NCBI GenBank assembly: GCA_949296575.1
Contig: CASFPE010000003.1
Coordinates: forward strand, 1 to 64,000
DNA length: 64,000 bases
Direction: 5' to 3'
Origin: an uncultured Bacteroides sp.
GTDB lineage: Bacteria > Bacteroidota > Bacteroidia > Bacteroidales > Bacteroidaceae
A program made the translations under genes and the position numbers. The notes under the pieces were generated by a model, which saw only the letters and a program-made list of their open reading frames with translations, was not told the origin of the DNA and made no database searches. Below are positions 1 through 7,675 of this stretch, piece after piece. Every line of letters begins with the position of its first letter. Position 1 is the stretch's first letter.

Positions 1-65
1 AGAAAATCCACGAATCGTGAAAATATCCCGACGCATTATGTAACGCCTTTCTGCATCAAGCCGTG

Positions 66-73
66 TAAATTTG
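66..73 (+). promoter_or_regulatory. Candidate -7 box for the aldo/keto reductase operon
   Basis: TAAATTTG matches the Bacteroidetes -7 consensus TAnnTTTG and lies 20 bp before the first reductase start. I see no convincing TTTG -33 element at the right distance. Confidence 0.4.
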
Positions 74-92
74 CGACATCAACAAAAAGACA

Positions 93-947
93 ATGGATAT
101 GAAAGAAGTAAGATTGAACAACGACGTCATGATGCCGGCTATCGGATTCGGCGTCTATCAGATTCCGGTGGATGAAACGGAAAGAATTGTAAGCGAAGCG
201 CTCGAAACGGGCTATCGGATGATAGACACAGCGGCTTCGTATTTCAATGAGGAGCAAGTGGGAAATGCCATCTGTCGCAGCGGACTGAAGCGGGAGGAGA
301 TATTTGTCACCACCAAGCTTTGGGTGCAGGACTATGAATACGACGATGCCCTGCGTGCTTTCGACAAATCGATGAAGTTGCTCGGGCTGGATTATGTCGA
401 CCTCTACCTGCTGCACAAGCCCTACGGCAACTATTATGCCGCATGGAGAGCTTGCGAGCGGCTTTATAAAGAAGGCAGAATCCGAGCCATCGGCGTGACG
501 AGCTTCTCTAACGAACGCCTGCAAGACCTTTTCCTGCACAACGAAGTGAAACCTGCCGTCAATCAGTTGGAAACCCACCCGTTCTTCCAGCAGAAAGCCG
601 CCAACAAGTTCTTGCAATGCGAAGGCATACAGCACGAAGCATGGGCACCTTTTGCCGAAGGGCAGAACGACATCTGGAACAATCCCGTACTGAAAGCCAT
701 TGCCGAAAAGCATGGACGGACAGTCGGTCAGGTTGTCCTCCGCTGGCTGAACCAACGCAATGTGGTGGTCATTCCCAAGACGGTACGCAAGGAACGGATG
801 ATAGAGAACTTTTCTATTTTTGATTTCACACTGACCGAACAAGAAATGCAGGCTATCGCCGGACTGGACACGGGGAAAAGTCCGATTTACGATGATATGG
901 ACTTGCCTATGGTGAAAGGCATCGGGTTGCATAAGATTCACGATTAA
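93..947 (+). CDS. Aldo/keto reductase (AKR, 2,5-diketogluconate reductase-like)
   Basis: An NADPH-dependent aldehyde/ketone reductase of 284 residues, the usual size for a single-domain AKR barrel. The catalytic tetrad is visible: Asp in MIDTA, Tyr in SYFNEE, Lys in TTKLW and His in LLHKP. The C-terminal part holds the cofactor-binding VVVIPKTVRKERM segment (IPK-S/T-x-x-R/E-R type). It is the first gene of a four-gene operon; the next gene begins 12 bp after its stop. The physiological substrate cannot be read from sequence. An ATG at 99 is an alternative start six bases downstream. It is closely similar to the fourth gene of the operon, suggesting in-operon duplication. Confidence 0.93.
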   Translation: MDMKEVRLNNDVMMPAIGFGVYQIPVDETERIVSEALETGYRMIDTAASYFNEEQVGNAICRSGLKREEIFVTTKLWVQDYEYDDALRAFDKSMKLLGLDYVDLYLLHKPYGNYYAAWRACERLYKEGRIRAIGVTSFSNERLQDLFLHNEVKPAVNQLETHPFFQQKAANKFLQCEGIQHEAWAPFAEGQNDIWNNPVLKAIAEKHGRTVGQVVLRWLNQRNVVVIPKTVRKERMIENFSIFDFTLTEQEMQAIAGLDTGKSPIYDDMDLPMVKGIGLHKIHD

Positions 948-959
948 AAATAAAACAAT

Positions 960-1955
960 ATGAAGACAAGAAAACTAAGAAACTTGGAAGTCTCGGCAGT
1001 CGGCATGGGCTGCATGGGATTTACGCATGGCTATGGAGCCTGTCCGACTGAAGAAGAAAGCATCCGTCTTATCCGCAAATCCTTTGACTTGGACTGTACA
1101 TTCTTCGACACAGCAGAGATTTACTCCGCTTATGGCAATGAACTGTTGGTTGGCAAAGCATTGAAGCCGATACGGGATAAAGTGGTACTCTCCAGCAAAG
1201 TACATCCCGCCGTGTTGCCCGGACAAGATTTTCCGGAAGGGAAGATGAGCCGTCGGGGTATACGCAGTGCATTGGAAGGTTCGTTGCGCCGATTGCAAAC
1301 CGACCATCTCGACCTCTACTACGCGCACCGTATACCTCAAGACATTGATGTGGAAGAACTGGTGCGGGTGTTTGGCGAACTGATTCAGGAAGGCAAGATA
1401 TTGGGCTGGGGCGTATCGGAAGCCACGGCAGAACAAATCAGCAAGGCGAATGCCGTAACTCCGCTCACCGCCGTGCAGAGCGAATACTCCATGATGGCAC
1501 GCCAGTGGGAAAAGGACGTGATACCGCTTTGCGCCGAATTAGGTATCGGTTTCGTGGCTTACTCTCCCATGGCAAGTGGTTTCCTGAGCGGCAAATATAC
1601 GGCAGAGACAGAATATAAAGGCGATGATGTACGCCGTGTCATCACCCGTTTTGCCAAAGAGAACGTCGTAGCCAACCAGCCGTTGCTTGATCTTCTGCAC
1701 AAGTATGCTGCCGAGAAACAGGCTACACCCGCACAGATTTCCTTGGCTTGGCTGATGCATCGGGGAGACTTCATCGTTCCCATTCCGGGAATGAGGCGGG
1801 AGGAGCGTATCATCGAGAACTTAGGTGCAGCAGATGTGGTGCTGACCGATGAAGAGTTTACACGCTTGGAAGCGGAATTGGACAAGATAACCATCCATGG
1901 AGACCGTAAGGACGAGGATATAGCTAAGTTAGGAACTATTGCAACTTATAAATAA
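960..1955 (+). CDS. Aldo/keto reductase (AKR13/YakC-like)
   Basis: A second NADPH-dependent aldo/keto reductase of 331 residues from a different AKR subgroup than its neighbours. The start MKTRKLRNLEVSAVGMGCMG, the tetrad (Asp in FFDTAEIY, Tyr in the same segment, Lys in SSKVH, His in YYAHR) and the C-terminal FIVPIPGMRREERIIEN cofactor loop are typical of the AKR13-like group with voltage-gated K+ channel beta-subunit resemblance. It lies 12 bp after the previous reductase and 6 bp before the next gene, so translation is probably coupled. Function is inferred only to the level of carbonyl reduction. Confidence 0.92.
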   Translation: MKTRKLRNLEVSAVGMGCMGFTHGYGACPTEEESIRLIRKSFDLDCTFFDTAEIYSAYGNELLVGKALKPIRDKVVLSSKVHPAVLPGQDFPEGKMSRRGIRSALEGSLRRLQTDHLDLYYAHRIPQDIDVEELVRVFGELIQEGKILGWGVSEATAEQISKANAVTPLTAVQSEYSMMARQWEKDVIPLCAELGIGFVAYSPMASGFLSGKYTAETEYKGDDVRRVITRFAKENVVANQPLLDLLHKYAAEKQATPAQISLAWLMHRGDFIVPIPGMRREERIIENLGAADVVLTDEEFTRLEAELDKITIHGDRKDEDIAKLGTIATYK

Positions 1956-1961
1956 GAAGAA

Positions 1962-2612
1962 ATGAAATATGGTGTATTAGGTACGGGAGATGTTGCCCAT
2001 ACCATTGCAAACAAACTGATTGAATTGGGTCATGAGGTGATGATGGGTTCACGCTCGGCGAACAATCCTTCTGCCGTACTTTGGGCTGGGCAAAACGGTG
2101 AACGGGCTTCGCATGGGACTTTTGCCGATGCAGCCCAATTCGGAGAACGGGTATTCTGTTGCGTACAAGGCATTCATGCGTTGGAAGCCTTGCAAATGGC
2201 TGGAGAAGAGAATTTAGCAGGCAAGATACTCATAGACCAATCCAATCCATTCTTATATAAGGAAGGAAATATCTCGCTCGACCCGCAGTATAGCGGTTGG
2301 ACCAGCTTGGGCGAAGAAGTACAGCGGCTACTGCCGCAAACAAAGGTTGTAAAGACACTGAATTACTTGCACAATTACCTGATGACCCATCCTGATGAAC
2401 TTCCCGAACCCATTACGGGTTTCTACTGCGGTAACGACAAGGAGGCCAAACAAGCCGTAGCTGCCTTGCTGCACGATTTTGGCTGGACGGACACCATGGA
2501 TTTGGGCGATATCTCCCGTTCGCGCTATACCGAGATGCTCGGTGCGTTCTGGCCTGCCGTATATGGTTCGTTAGGACACATGGATTGGGGATTCAAATTG
2601 ATAAGAAAGTAA
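1962..2612 (+). CDS. NAD(P)-binding F420-reductase-like oxidoreductase
   Basis: A 216-residue protein with an N-terminal Rossmann fold: MKYGVLGTGDVAHTIANKL carries the GxGxxA nucleotide motif, and the MGSRSANN segment ends the second strand in a way that favours NADP. The remainder resembles small NADP reductases of the F420-dependent/pyrroline-5-carboxylate reductase superfamily. F420 itself is not expected in this phylum, so the family name is structural only. Located inside the aldo/keto reductase operon, it probably acts on the same class of metabolites, but no substrate is evident. Confidence 0.85.
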   Translation: MKYGVLGTGDVAHTIANKLIELGHEVMMGSRSANNPSAVLWAGQNGERASHGTFADAAQFGERVFCCVQGIHALEALQMAGEENLAGKILIDQSNPFLYKEGNISLDPQYSGWTSLGEEVQRLLPQTKVVKTLNYLHNYLMTHPDELPEPITGFYCGNDKEAKQAVAALLHDFGWTDTMDLGDISRSRYTEMLGAFWPAVYGSLGHMDWGFKLIRK

Positions 2613-2639
2613 TATCAAACAAATAAAAGAAATGTAACA

Positions 2640-3503
2640 ATGAACAAGACTATCACTTTAAACAACGGCGTCGAAATGCCCCTGATGGGCTACGGCGTAT
2701 GGCAAATTGCTCCCGCGGAATGTGAGCAATATGTATCGGAAGCCTTGAAAACCGGATATCGCTCTATCGATACGGCTCAGGCGTATTATAATGAGGAAGG
2801 CGTGGGCGAAGCCATCAGCAAAAGCGGCATTCCACGACAGGAATTGTTCCTGACTACCAAAGTTTGGATAAGCAACGCGGGTGAAGAGAAAGCGGCACGA
2901 AGCATCGACGAGTCGCTTCGCAAACTGAAGACGGACTATATCGACCTGCTGCTTATCCACCAGCCATTTGGTGATTACTACGGAACTTATCGTGCCATGG
3001 AAAAGGCATACAAGGCAGGAAAGGCGCGTGCTATCGGACTGAGCAATTTCTACGATGCCCGTTTCGTAGACTTGGCTGAAAATATGGAAGTAAAACCTGC
3101 CGTAGTACAACTGGAGACGCACGTTTTTTCCCAACAGGTAAAGACGCGTGAGTTGATGAAGGAATACGGCACACGCCTGATGGCTTGGAGCCCGCTGGCA
3201 AGAGGGATGAACAACCTTTTCGGCAATGAAACGCTGAAAGAGATTGCCGACAGGCACGGCAAGGACATCGCCCAAATCTGCCTGAAATTCCTGACGGACG
3301 AAGGCATCATCGTCATTCCTCAATCCACCAAGCCGGAACGCATAAGAAGCAATTTTGCTCTTGATGATTTCGAACTGACGGACGATGAACAGGAAGCCAT
3401 CCACCGTTTGGATGCGGGACATCCTTTTGCAGCCGACTTCAATGACCCTGTGTTGGCGAAGTACCTGTTGGGATATGACGCACAGTTCAATCCGAATAAA
3501 TAA
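2640..3503 (+). CDS. Aldo/keto reductase (AKR, 2,5-diketogluconate reductase-like)
   Basis: Third aldo/keto reductase of the operon, 287 residues, paralogous to the first gene. Tetrad residues are seen in SIDTAQAY, YYNEEGVG, TTKVW and LLIHQP; the cofactor loop is IIVIPQSTKPERIRSNF. It starts 27 bp after the previous stop, with an A-rich, weakly ribosome-binding leader typical of Bacteroidetes. It is the last gene of the operon; the next gene is convergent. Confidence 0.92.
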   Translation: MNKTITLNNGVEMPLMGYGVWQIAPAECEQYVSEALKTGYRSIDTAQAYYNEEGVGEAISKSGIPRQELFLTTKVWISNAGEEKAARSIDESLRKLKTDYIDLLLIHQPFGDYYGTYRAMEKAYKAGKARAIGLSNFYDARFVDLAENMEVKPAVVQLETHVFSQQVKTRELMKEYGTRLMAWSPLARGMNNLFGNETLKEIADRHGKDIAQICLKFLTDEGIIVIPQSTKPERIRSNFALDDFELTDDEQEAIHRLDAGHPFAADFNDPVLAKYLLGYDAQFNPNK

Positions 3504-3582
3504 GGATGAATGTTGGTACAGCCCATGGCTTTGATGCTACAGTTATGGGCTGAGCCATACACGTGGTGAGAACCTCTCTGTT

Positions 3583-4674
3583 CTATTCAAAGTCGTCCGA
3601 TAGTATCTTCACGATGCGGTCGGCCGTGCGCCCGTCCCACCTTTCCGGGAGTGCGCTTTTCTTCCATTCTCCGTTGAAAAGGCGGTCTAATGCTTCTTCC
3701 AACTTTTCGGGGTTGGTGCCGACCAGTTCGTTGGTGCCTGTGGTCACGGTTTCAGGGTGTTCTGTGTAAGTGTCAAGCGTGATGCAAGGGATGCCGAGGA
3801 ACGTTGCTTCCTCTGCCAAGTTCCCGGAATCGGTGATGATGGCTTTGGCATTGTTTTCCAAGTACCCGAAAGCGAGGTAACCTTGCGGGGGGATGATGTG
3901 GAGGTTGTCGGCTTGGATGCCTGCTTCCGCGATGCCCCGGCTCGCCTGCTCGTGGGCCGGCACGATGACAGGCATTCCTTGGGCTTTGCGGGTGATGGCC
4001 TTTAACAGTTGGGTTAGGGTCGCCCGGTCGTTGGTGAGGCTTTGCTTGTTCAGGGTCAGCAGGATGTATTGTTTCTCTTTCAGCCCTAATGCATCATAGC
4101 ATGGGGGGCGTTGCAGCCGGTTGCGGTTGTAGCGCAGCCCGTCGATGAGGATGTTTCCCACGAAGTAGATGTGTTGGCTTTCTGTTCCGGCTTGGTTCAG
4201 GTTTCGGTTGGCCACCATGCCTGCGGTGAAAAGGTAGTTCGACAGCCCGTCGGCTATCATTCGGTTGATTTCTTTAGGCATGTCCATGTCGAAAGAGCGT
4301 GTGCCTGCCACGAGGTGTGCCACTTTTGCTTTTTCTTTCTTGGCGGCAATGGCGCAGGCCATGGTGGGTGTCAGGTCGTCCACCACGATGACCACATCGG
4401 CGGGGTGTTGTTGCAGTTCCTTGGTGAATGCCACCATGATGGCACCGGCTTGTTCGGCCAAGTTGGAGCCTGCCACTTCAAGGTAGCTGTTCGGTTGCGG
4501 CATGTCAAGGTCTGAGAACAGGGATGCGTCTATGTTCCGGTCATGGCGCGTGCCGGTATAGACGAGCCGGTAAGAGATGTTTTTCCCTTCGTTGCGGGCG
4601 CGTTCGATGGCTCTTGCCAAGGGGGCGATTTTGATGAAGTTCGGGCGTGCGCCGGCGACAATGCTTATTTTCAT
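3583..4674 (-). CDS. UDP-N-acetylglucosamine 2-epimerase family protein with altered active site
   Basis: A 363-residue GT-B-fold protein of the non-hydrolysing UDP-GlcNAc 2-epimerase (WecB/MnaA) family, which makes UDP-ManNAc for surface glycans. Conserved features: start MKISIVAGARPNFIKIAPLA, the PKEINRMIAD segment, GNILIDGL, and the C-terminal UDP-site ITDSGNLAEEATFLGIP. Several positions that are catalytic in characterised enzymes differ: the usual HVEAG is HLVAG, so the glutamate is valine; the usual HRREN-type motif is LNKQSL, so the histidine is missing; and the VxGDTxS motif is VVDDLTPT. It may therefore be a specialised or non-epimerising homologue. It is divergent from the channel gene, with its own -7 box. 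Confidence 0.82.
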   Translation of the reverse strand: MKISIVAGARPNFIKIAPLARAIERARNEGKNISYRLVYTGTRHDRNIDASLFSDLDMPQPNSYLEVAGSNLAEQAGAIMVAFTKELQQHPADVVIVVDDLTPTMACAIAAKKEKAKVAHLVAGTRSFDMDMPKEINRMIADGLSNYLFTAGMVANRNLNQAGTESQHIYFVGNILIDGLRYNRNRLQRPPCYDALGLKEKQYILLTLNKQSLTNDRATLTQLLKAITRKAQGMPVIVPAHEQASRGIAEAGIQADNLHIIPPQGYLAFGYLENNAKAIITDSGNLAEEATFLGIPCITLDTYTEHPETVTTGTNELVGTNPEKLEEALDRLFNGEWKKSALPERWDGRTADRIVKILSDDFE

Positions 4675-4697
4675 TTCTTCTGCATATTAGTGTTGCG

Positions 4698-4705
4698 CAA
4701 AAGTA
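4698..4705 (-). promoter_or_regulatory. -7 box for the epimerase-family gene
   Basis: On the minus strand this reads TACTTTTG, fitting TAnnTTTG, and ends 23 bp before the ATG at 4674. It lies back-to-back with the plus-strand box at 4728, so the two genes share an 88-bp divergent control region. Confidence 0.55.
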
Positions 4706-4727
4706 GGTTTTCTTCGGGAAATAACCT

Positions 4728-4735
4728 TATCTTTG
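4728..4735 (+). promoter_or_regulatory. -7 box for the TRIC/YicG channel gene
   Basis: TATCTTTG fits the Bacteroidetes -7 consensus and lies 27 bp before the ATG at 4763. It contains the TTG at 4733, which would otherwise be a possible start codon; this argues that translation starts at 4763. Confidence 0.6.
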
Positions 4736-4762
4736 CCGCCAAAATTATCCCTATTTATCCCT

Positions 4763-5380
4763 ATGCCCACGTTTGTGCAAATATTGGAGTTTATCGGCAC
4801 GTTTGCTTTTGCCATCAGCGGCATCCGGCTGGCTTCCGCCAAGCGGTTTGATTGGTTCGGGGCATACGTGGTGGGGGTGGCGACGGCCATTGGCGGCGGC
4901 ACGATACGTGATGTGCTGCTTGACCTTACCCCTTTCTGGATGACCAATCCGGTTTATCTGGTGTGTTCGGCATTGGCTCTGTTCTGGGTCATCATCTTCG
5001 GAAAGCACTTGATACACCTTCATAACACGTTTTTCTTGTTCGACAGCATCGGGCTGGCTTTGTTCACTGTGGTCGGGGTGGAGAAGACGCTGGCATTGGG
5101 TTACCCTTTGTGGGTGGCAGTCATCATGGGGACGCTGACAGGGGCGGCCGGCGGAGTCATCCGCGACATCTTCATCAATGAAATCCCGTTGATATTCCGC
5201 AAGGAGATTTATGCCCTTGCCTGCGTGGCGGGCGGGATGGTGTACGGACTCTGCGCATGGTTGGGCATAGGGGTGGTGTGGGTGGAACTGTTGAGCGGGT
5301 GCAGCGTGTTGTTGGTCCGCATCTTGGCGGTGAAGTACGGCATCTGCCTGCCCACCTTGAAGGGCGACCAGAGGGAATGA
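4763..5380 (+). CDS. TRIC/YicG (UPF0126) family membrane channel
   Basis: A 205-residue inner-membrane protein with about seven hydrophobic segments. It contains the two pseudo-repeats of the family: FAFAISGIRLASAKRFDWFG followed by VATAIGGGTIRDVLLD, and later MGTLTGAAGGVIRDIFINE. The glycine-rich GGGxxRD motifs occur in the trimeric intracellular cation channel (TRIC) family, whose prokaryotic members form homotrimeric cation channels. The ATG at 4763 is preferred because the upstream in-frame TTG lies in the promoter. No partner is apparent. Confidence 0.9.
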   Translation: MPTFVQILEFIGTFAFAISGIRLASAKRFDWFGAYVVGVATAIGGGTIRDVLLDLTPFWMTNPVYLVCSALALFWVIIFGKHLIHLHNTFFLFDSIGLALFTVVGVEKTLALGYPLWVAVIMGTLTGAAGGVIRDIFINEIPLIFRKEIYALACVAGGMVYGLCAWLGIGVVWVELLSGCSVLLVRILAVKYGICLPTLKGDQRE

Positions 5381-5530
5381 CAGGACTGCCCTTGACAATA
5401 TGATATAAAACATATCTTTTACGGTGAAAAAATAAGGGATATCGCATTGCCGGTCGCTTGATTTTTCTTTCCTTTGTGACAGAATGATTTCAGTCATCCT
5501 TTGTTTTTACTAACCTTGACCGTAACAGTT

Positions 5531-7306
5531 ATGAAAAAAGAGATTAAGTTTAGCCTCGTTTACCGCGACATGTGGCAGTCGTCGGGCAAGTACCAGCCAA
5601 GGGCCGACCAATTGGCCCGCATTGCTCCAGTGATTATCGATATGGGCTGTTTCGCCCGGGTGGAGACGAACGGGGGAGCGTTCGAGCAAGTGAACTTGCT
5701 TTATGGCGAGAATCCCAACAAGGCCGTCCGCACCTTCACCCGCCCGTTCAATGAGGCGGGCATCCAGACGCACATGCTCGACCGTGGTCTGAACGCCTTG
5801 CGGATGTATCCTGTGCCGGCTGATGTGCGCCGCCTGATGTACCGGGTGAAGAAGGCGCAGGGCGTGGACATCACGCGCATCTTCTGCGGGCTGAACGAGG
5901 AGCGCAACATCATCCCTTCCATCCGCTATGCTTTGGAGGCGGGCATGATACCGCAGGCCACGCTTTGCATCACTTCGTCGCCGGTGCATACGGTGGAGTA
6001 TTATTCCACGCTGGCCGACCGCTTGGTGGCTGCCGGCGCGCCTGAGATTTGCCTGAAGGACATGGCAGGCATCGGCCGCCCGGCCATGCTGGGCCGCCTG
6101 GTGAAGTCCATCCGCGAGAAGCATCCCGATATCGTCATCCAATACCACGGGCATAGCGGCCCCGGCTTGTCGATGGCTTCCATCCTGGAGGTGTGCGAGA
6201 ATGGCGCCGACATCATCGACGTGGCCATGGAGCCGATGGCATGGGGCAAGGTGCATCCCGATGTCATATCCGTGCAGGCCATGCTGAAGGACGCGGGCTT
6301 CCAGGTGCCGGACATCAACATGAAGGCGTACATGAAGGCGCGGAGCCTGACGCAGGAGTTCATCGACGACTTCCTGGGCTACTTCATGGACCCGACGAAC
6401 AAGCACATGTCGTCGCTCCTGCTGGGGTGCGGCCTGCCGGGCGGCATGATGGGTTCGATGATGGCCGACCTGAAAGGCGTGCATTCGGGCATCAACCTGA
6501 TACTGAAGGGGCAGGGCAAGGACCCGATGTCGCTCGACGACCTCTTGGTGATGCTCTTCGACGAGGTGGCCTACGTGTGGCCCAAATTAGGCTATCCCCC
6601 GTTGGTCACGCCGTTCAGCCAGTATGTGAAGAACGTGGCGCTGATGAACGTGATGCAGCTGGTGAAGGGCGAGGGCCGCTGGACGATGATTGACAACCAC
6701 ACGTGGGACATGATATTGGGCAAGAGCGGGCGGCTGCCCGGCCCCTTGGCGCCGGAGATTGCGGCCCTGGCCAAGGAGAAGGGCTACGAGTTCACGGACG
6801 CCGACCCGCAGTCGAACTATCCCGACCAGTTGGACGAATACCGCAAGGAGATGGCCGACAACGGCTGGGACACGGGCGAGGACGACGAGGAACTCTTTGA
6901 ACTGGCGATGCACGACCGGCAGTACCGCGACTACAAGTCGGGCGTGGCGAAGAAGCGGTTCGAGGACGACTTGCAGCGCATGAAGGATGCCGCCATGGCC
7001 AAGAACGGCTTCTCGGAGGAAGAAATCCGCCGCCTGAAGCGGGCGAAGGCCGACCCCGTGGCGGCGCCCGAAAAGGGGCAGGTGCTGTGGGAAGTGTCGG
7101 TGGAAGGCCCGTCGCAAGCGCCGTTCATCGGGCGCAAGTACCAGCACGACGAGGTGTTCTGCTACCTCTCCACCCCTTGGGGCGAATACGAGAAGGTGAT
7201 GACCGGCTTCACCGGCCGCGTGGTGGAGGTGTGCGCCAAGCAGGGCGACACGGTGAACAAGGGCGACGTGATTGCCTACATCGAGCGCAGCGAGATATTT
7301 GCCTGA
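5531..7306 (+). CDS. Oxaloacetate decarboxylase/pyruvate carboxylase-type carboxyltransferase, biotinyl lysine absent
   Basis: A 591-residue homologue of the carboxyltransferase subunit of oxaloacetate decarboxylase (OadA) and pyruvate carboxylase subunit B. The barrel is recognisable in order: ETNGGAFEQVNLLYGE, TSSPVHTVEYY, the catalytic-lysine segment CLKDMAGIG, the metal-binding HGHSG, and PPLVTPFSQ. The usual RDAHQS motif is RDMWQSS. The C-terminal residues look like the second half of a biotinyl domain (FTGRVVEVCAKQGDTVNKGD), but where the EAMKM lysine should be there is TPWGE. It may transfer carboxyl to or from a separate carrier, or have another role. The ATG at 5531 is preferred over an in-frame TTG at 5501. 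It is much more GC-rich than flanking genes and ends at a strong terminator. Confidence 0.85.
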   Translation: MKKEIKFSLVYRDMWQSSGKYQPRADQLARIAPVIIDMGCFARVETNGGAFEQVNLLYGENPNKAVRTFTRPFNEAGIQTHMLDRGLNALRMYPVPADVRRLMYRVKKAQGVDITRIFCGLNEERNIIPSIRYALEAGMIPQATLCITSSPVHTVEYYSTLADRLVAAGAPEICLKDMAGIGRPAMLGRLVKSIREKHPDIVIQYHGHSGPGLSMASILEVCENGADIIDVAMEPMAWGKVHPDVISVQAMLKDAGFQVPDINMKAYMKARSLTQEFIDDFLGYFMDPTNKHMSSLLLGCGLPGGMMGSMMADLKGVHSGINLILKGQGKDPMSLDDLLVMLFDEVAYVWPKLGYPPLVTPFSQYVKNVALMNVMQLVKGEGRWTMIDNHTWDMILGKSGRLPGPLAPEIAALAKEKGYEFTDADPQSNYPDQLDEYRKEMADNGWDTGEDDEELFELAMHDRQYRDYKSGVAKKRFEDDLQRMKDAAMAKNGFSEEEIRRLKRAKADPVAAPEKGQVLWEVSVEGPSQAPFIGRKYQHDEVFCYLSTPWGEYEKVMTGFTGRVVEVCAKQGDTVNKGDVIAYIERSEIFA

Positions 7307-7336
7307 CGCTCTCCCGATAATAATGTTGCTTCACGA

Positions 7337-7366
7337 GGGGCGCGGCACATGCCGCGCCCCTTTTTT
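7337..7366 (+). terminator. Rho-independent terminator after the carboxyltransferase gene
   Basis: A perfect 10-bp GC stem (GGGGCGCGGC at 7337-7346 with its complement at 7351-7360), loop ACAT, followed by six T. It lies 30 bp after the stop codon. Confidence 0.9.
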
Positions 7367-7392
7367 GCAGGGTGGCCGCCGTGCCGTGCGCT

Positions 7393-7553
7393 TGATACTG
7401 CCAGTACCGTGCGCTTGATACTGCCAGTACCCACGGCATGGTACTCCCAGTACCACAGTTATGGTACTCCCAGTACCGCAGTTATGGTACTGCCAGTACC
7501 GCAGTTATGGTACTGCCAGTACCGCAGTTATGGTACTGCCAGTACCACAGTTG
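7393..7553. repeat. Seven tandem 23-bp palindromic repeats
   Basis: Units begin at 7393, 7416, 7439, 7462, 7485, 7508 and 7531, exactly 23 bp apart. Each has a 16-bp core such as TGGTACTGCCAGTACC, in which GGTACT and AGTACC form a hairpin with a 3-base loop, and a 7-bp linker, mostly RCAGTTA. The first two units and the linkers vary most; the central units are nearly identical. The array sits between two convergent genes and between two facing terminators. There are no unique spacers, so it is not a CRISPR array. Confidence 0.95.
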
Positions 7554-7631
7554 CGGCGCTCCGCCCGCCTTCACCATCCTCCGCGCAGGGAGGCGGGCAG
7601 GGCGGTGGCGGCATTTCCGGCGAAGGAATGC

Positions 7632-7661
7632 AAAAAGGGGCGCGGCTCACTGCTGCGCCCC
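7632..7661 (-). terminator. Rho-independent terminator after ettA
   Basis: A GC-rich stem (7637-7646 with 7652-7661, one G-T pair) and loop 7647-7651. Read on the minus strand it is followed by five T (7636-7632), and it begins 14 bp after the ettA stop. Its stem sequence is almost the same as that of the terminator at 7337. Confidence 0.85.
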
Positions 7662-7675
7662 TTTCTTGTGATGCC

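Noticed and set aside
3519-3552. CAGCCCAT/ATGGGCTG hairpin between convergent genes as a terminator
   Set aside because: The loop is 18 bases and neither side has a T run; support is too weak to annotate.
7393-7553. Possible CRISPR array
   Set aside because: The 23-bp units are contiguous with near-identical 7-bp linkers. There are no unique spacers, and no cas genes are seen in the window.
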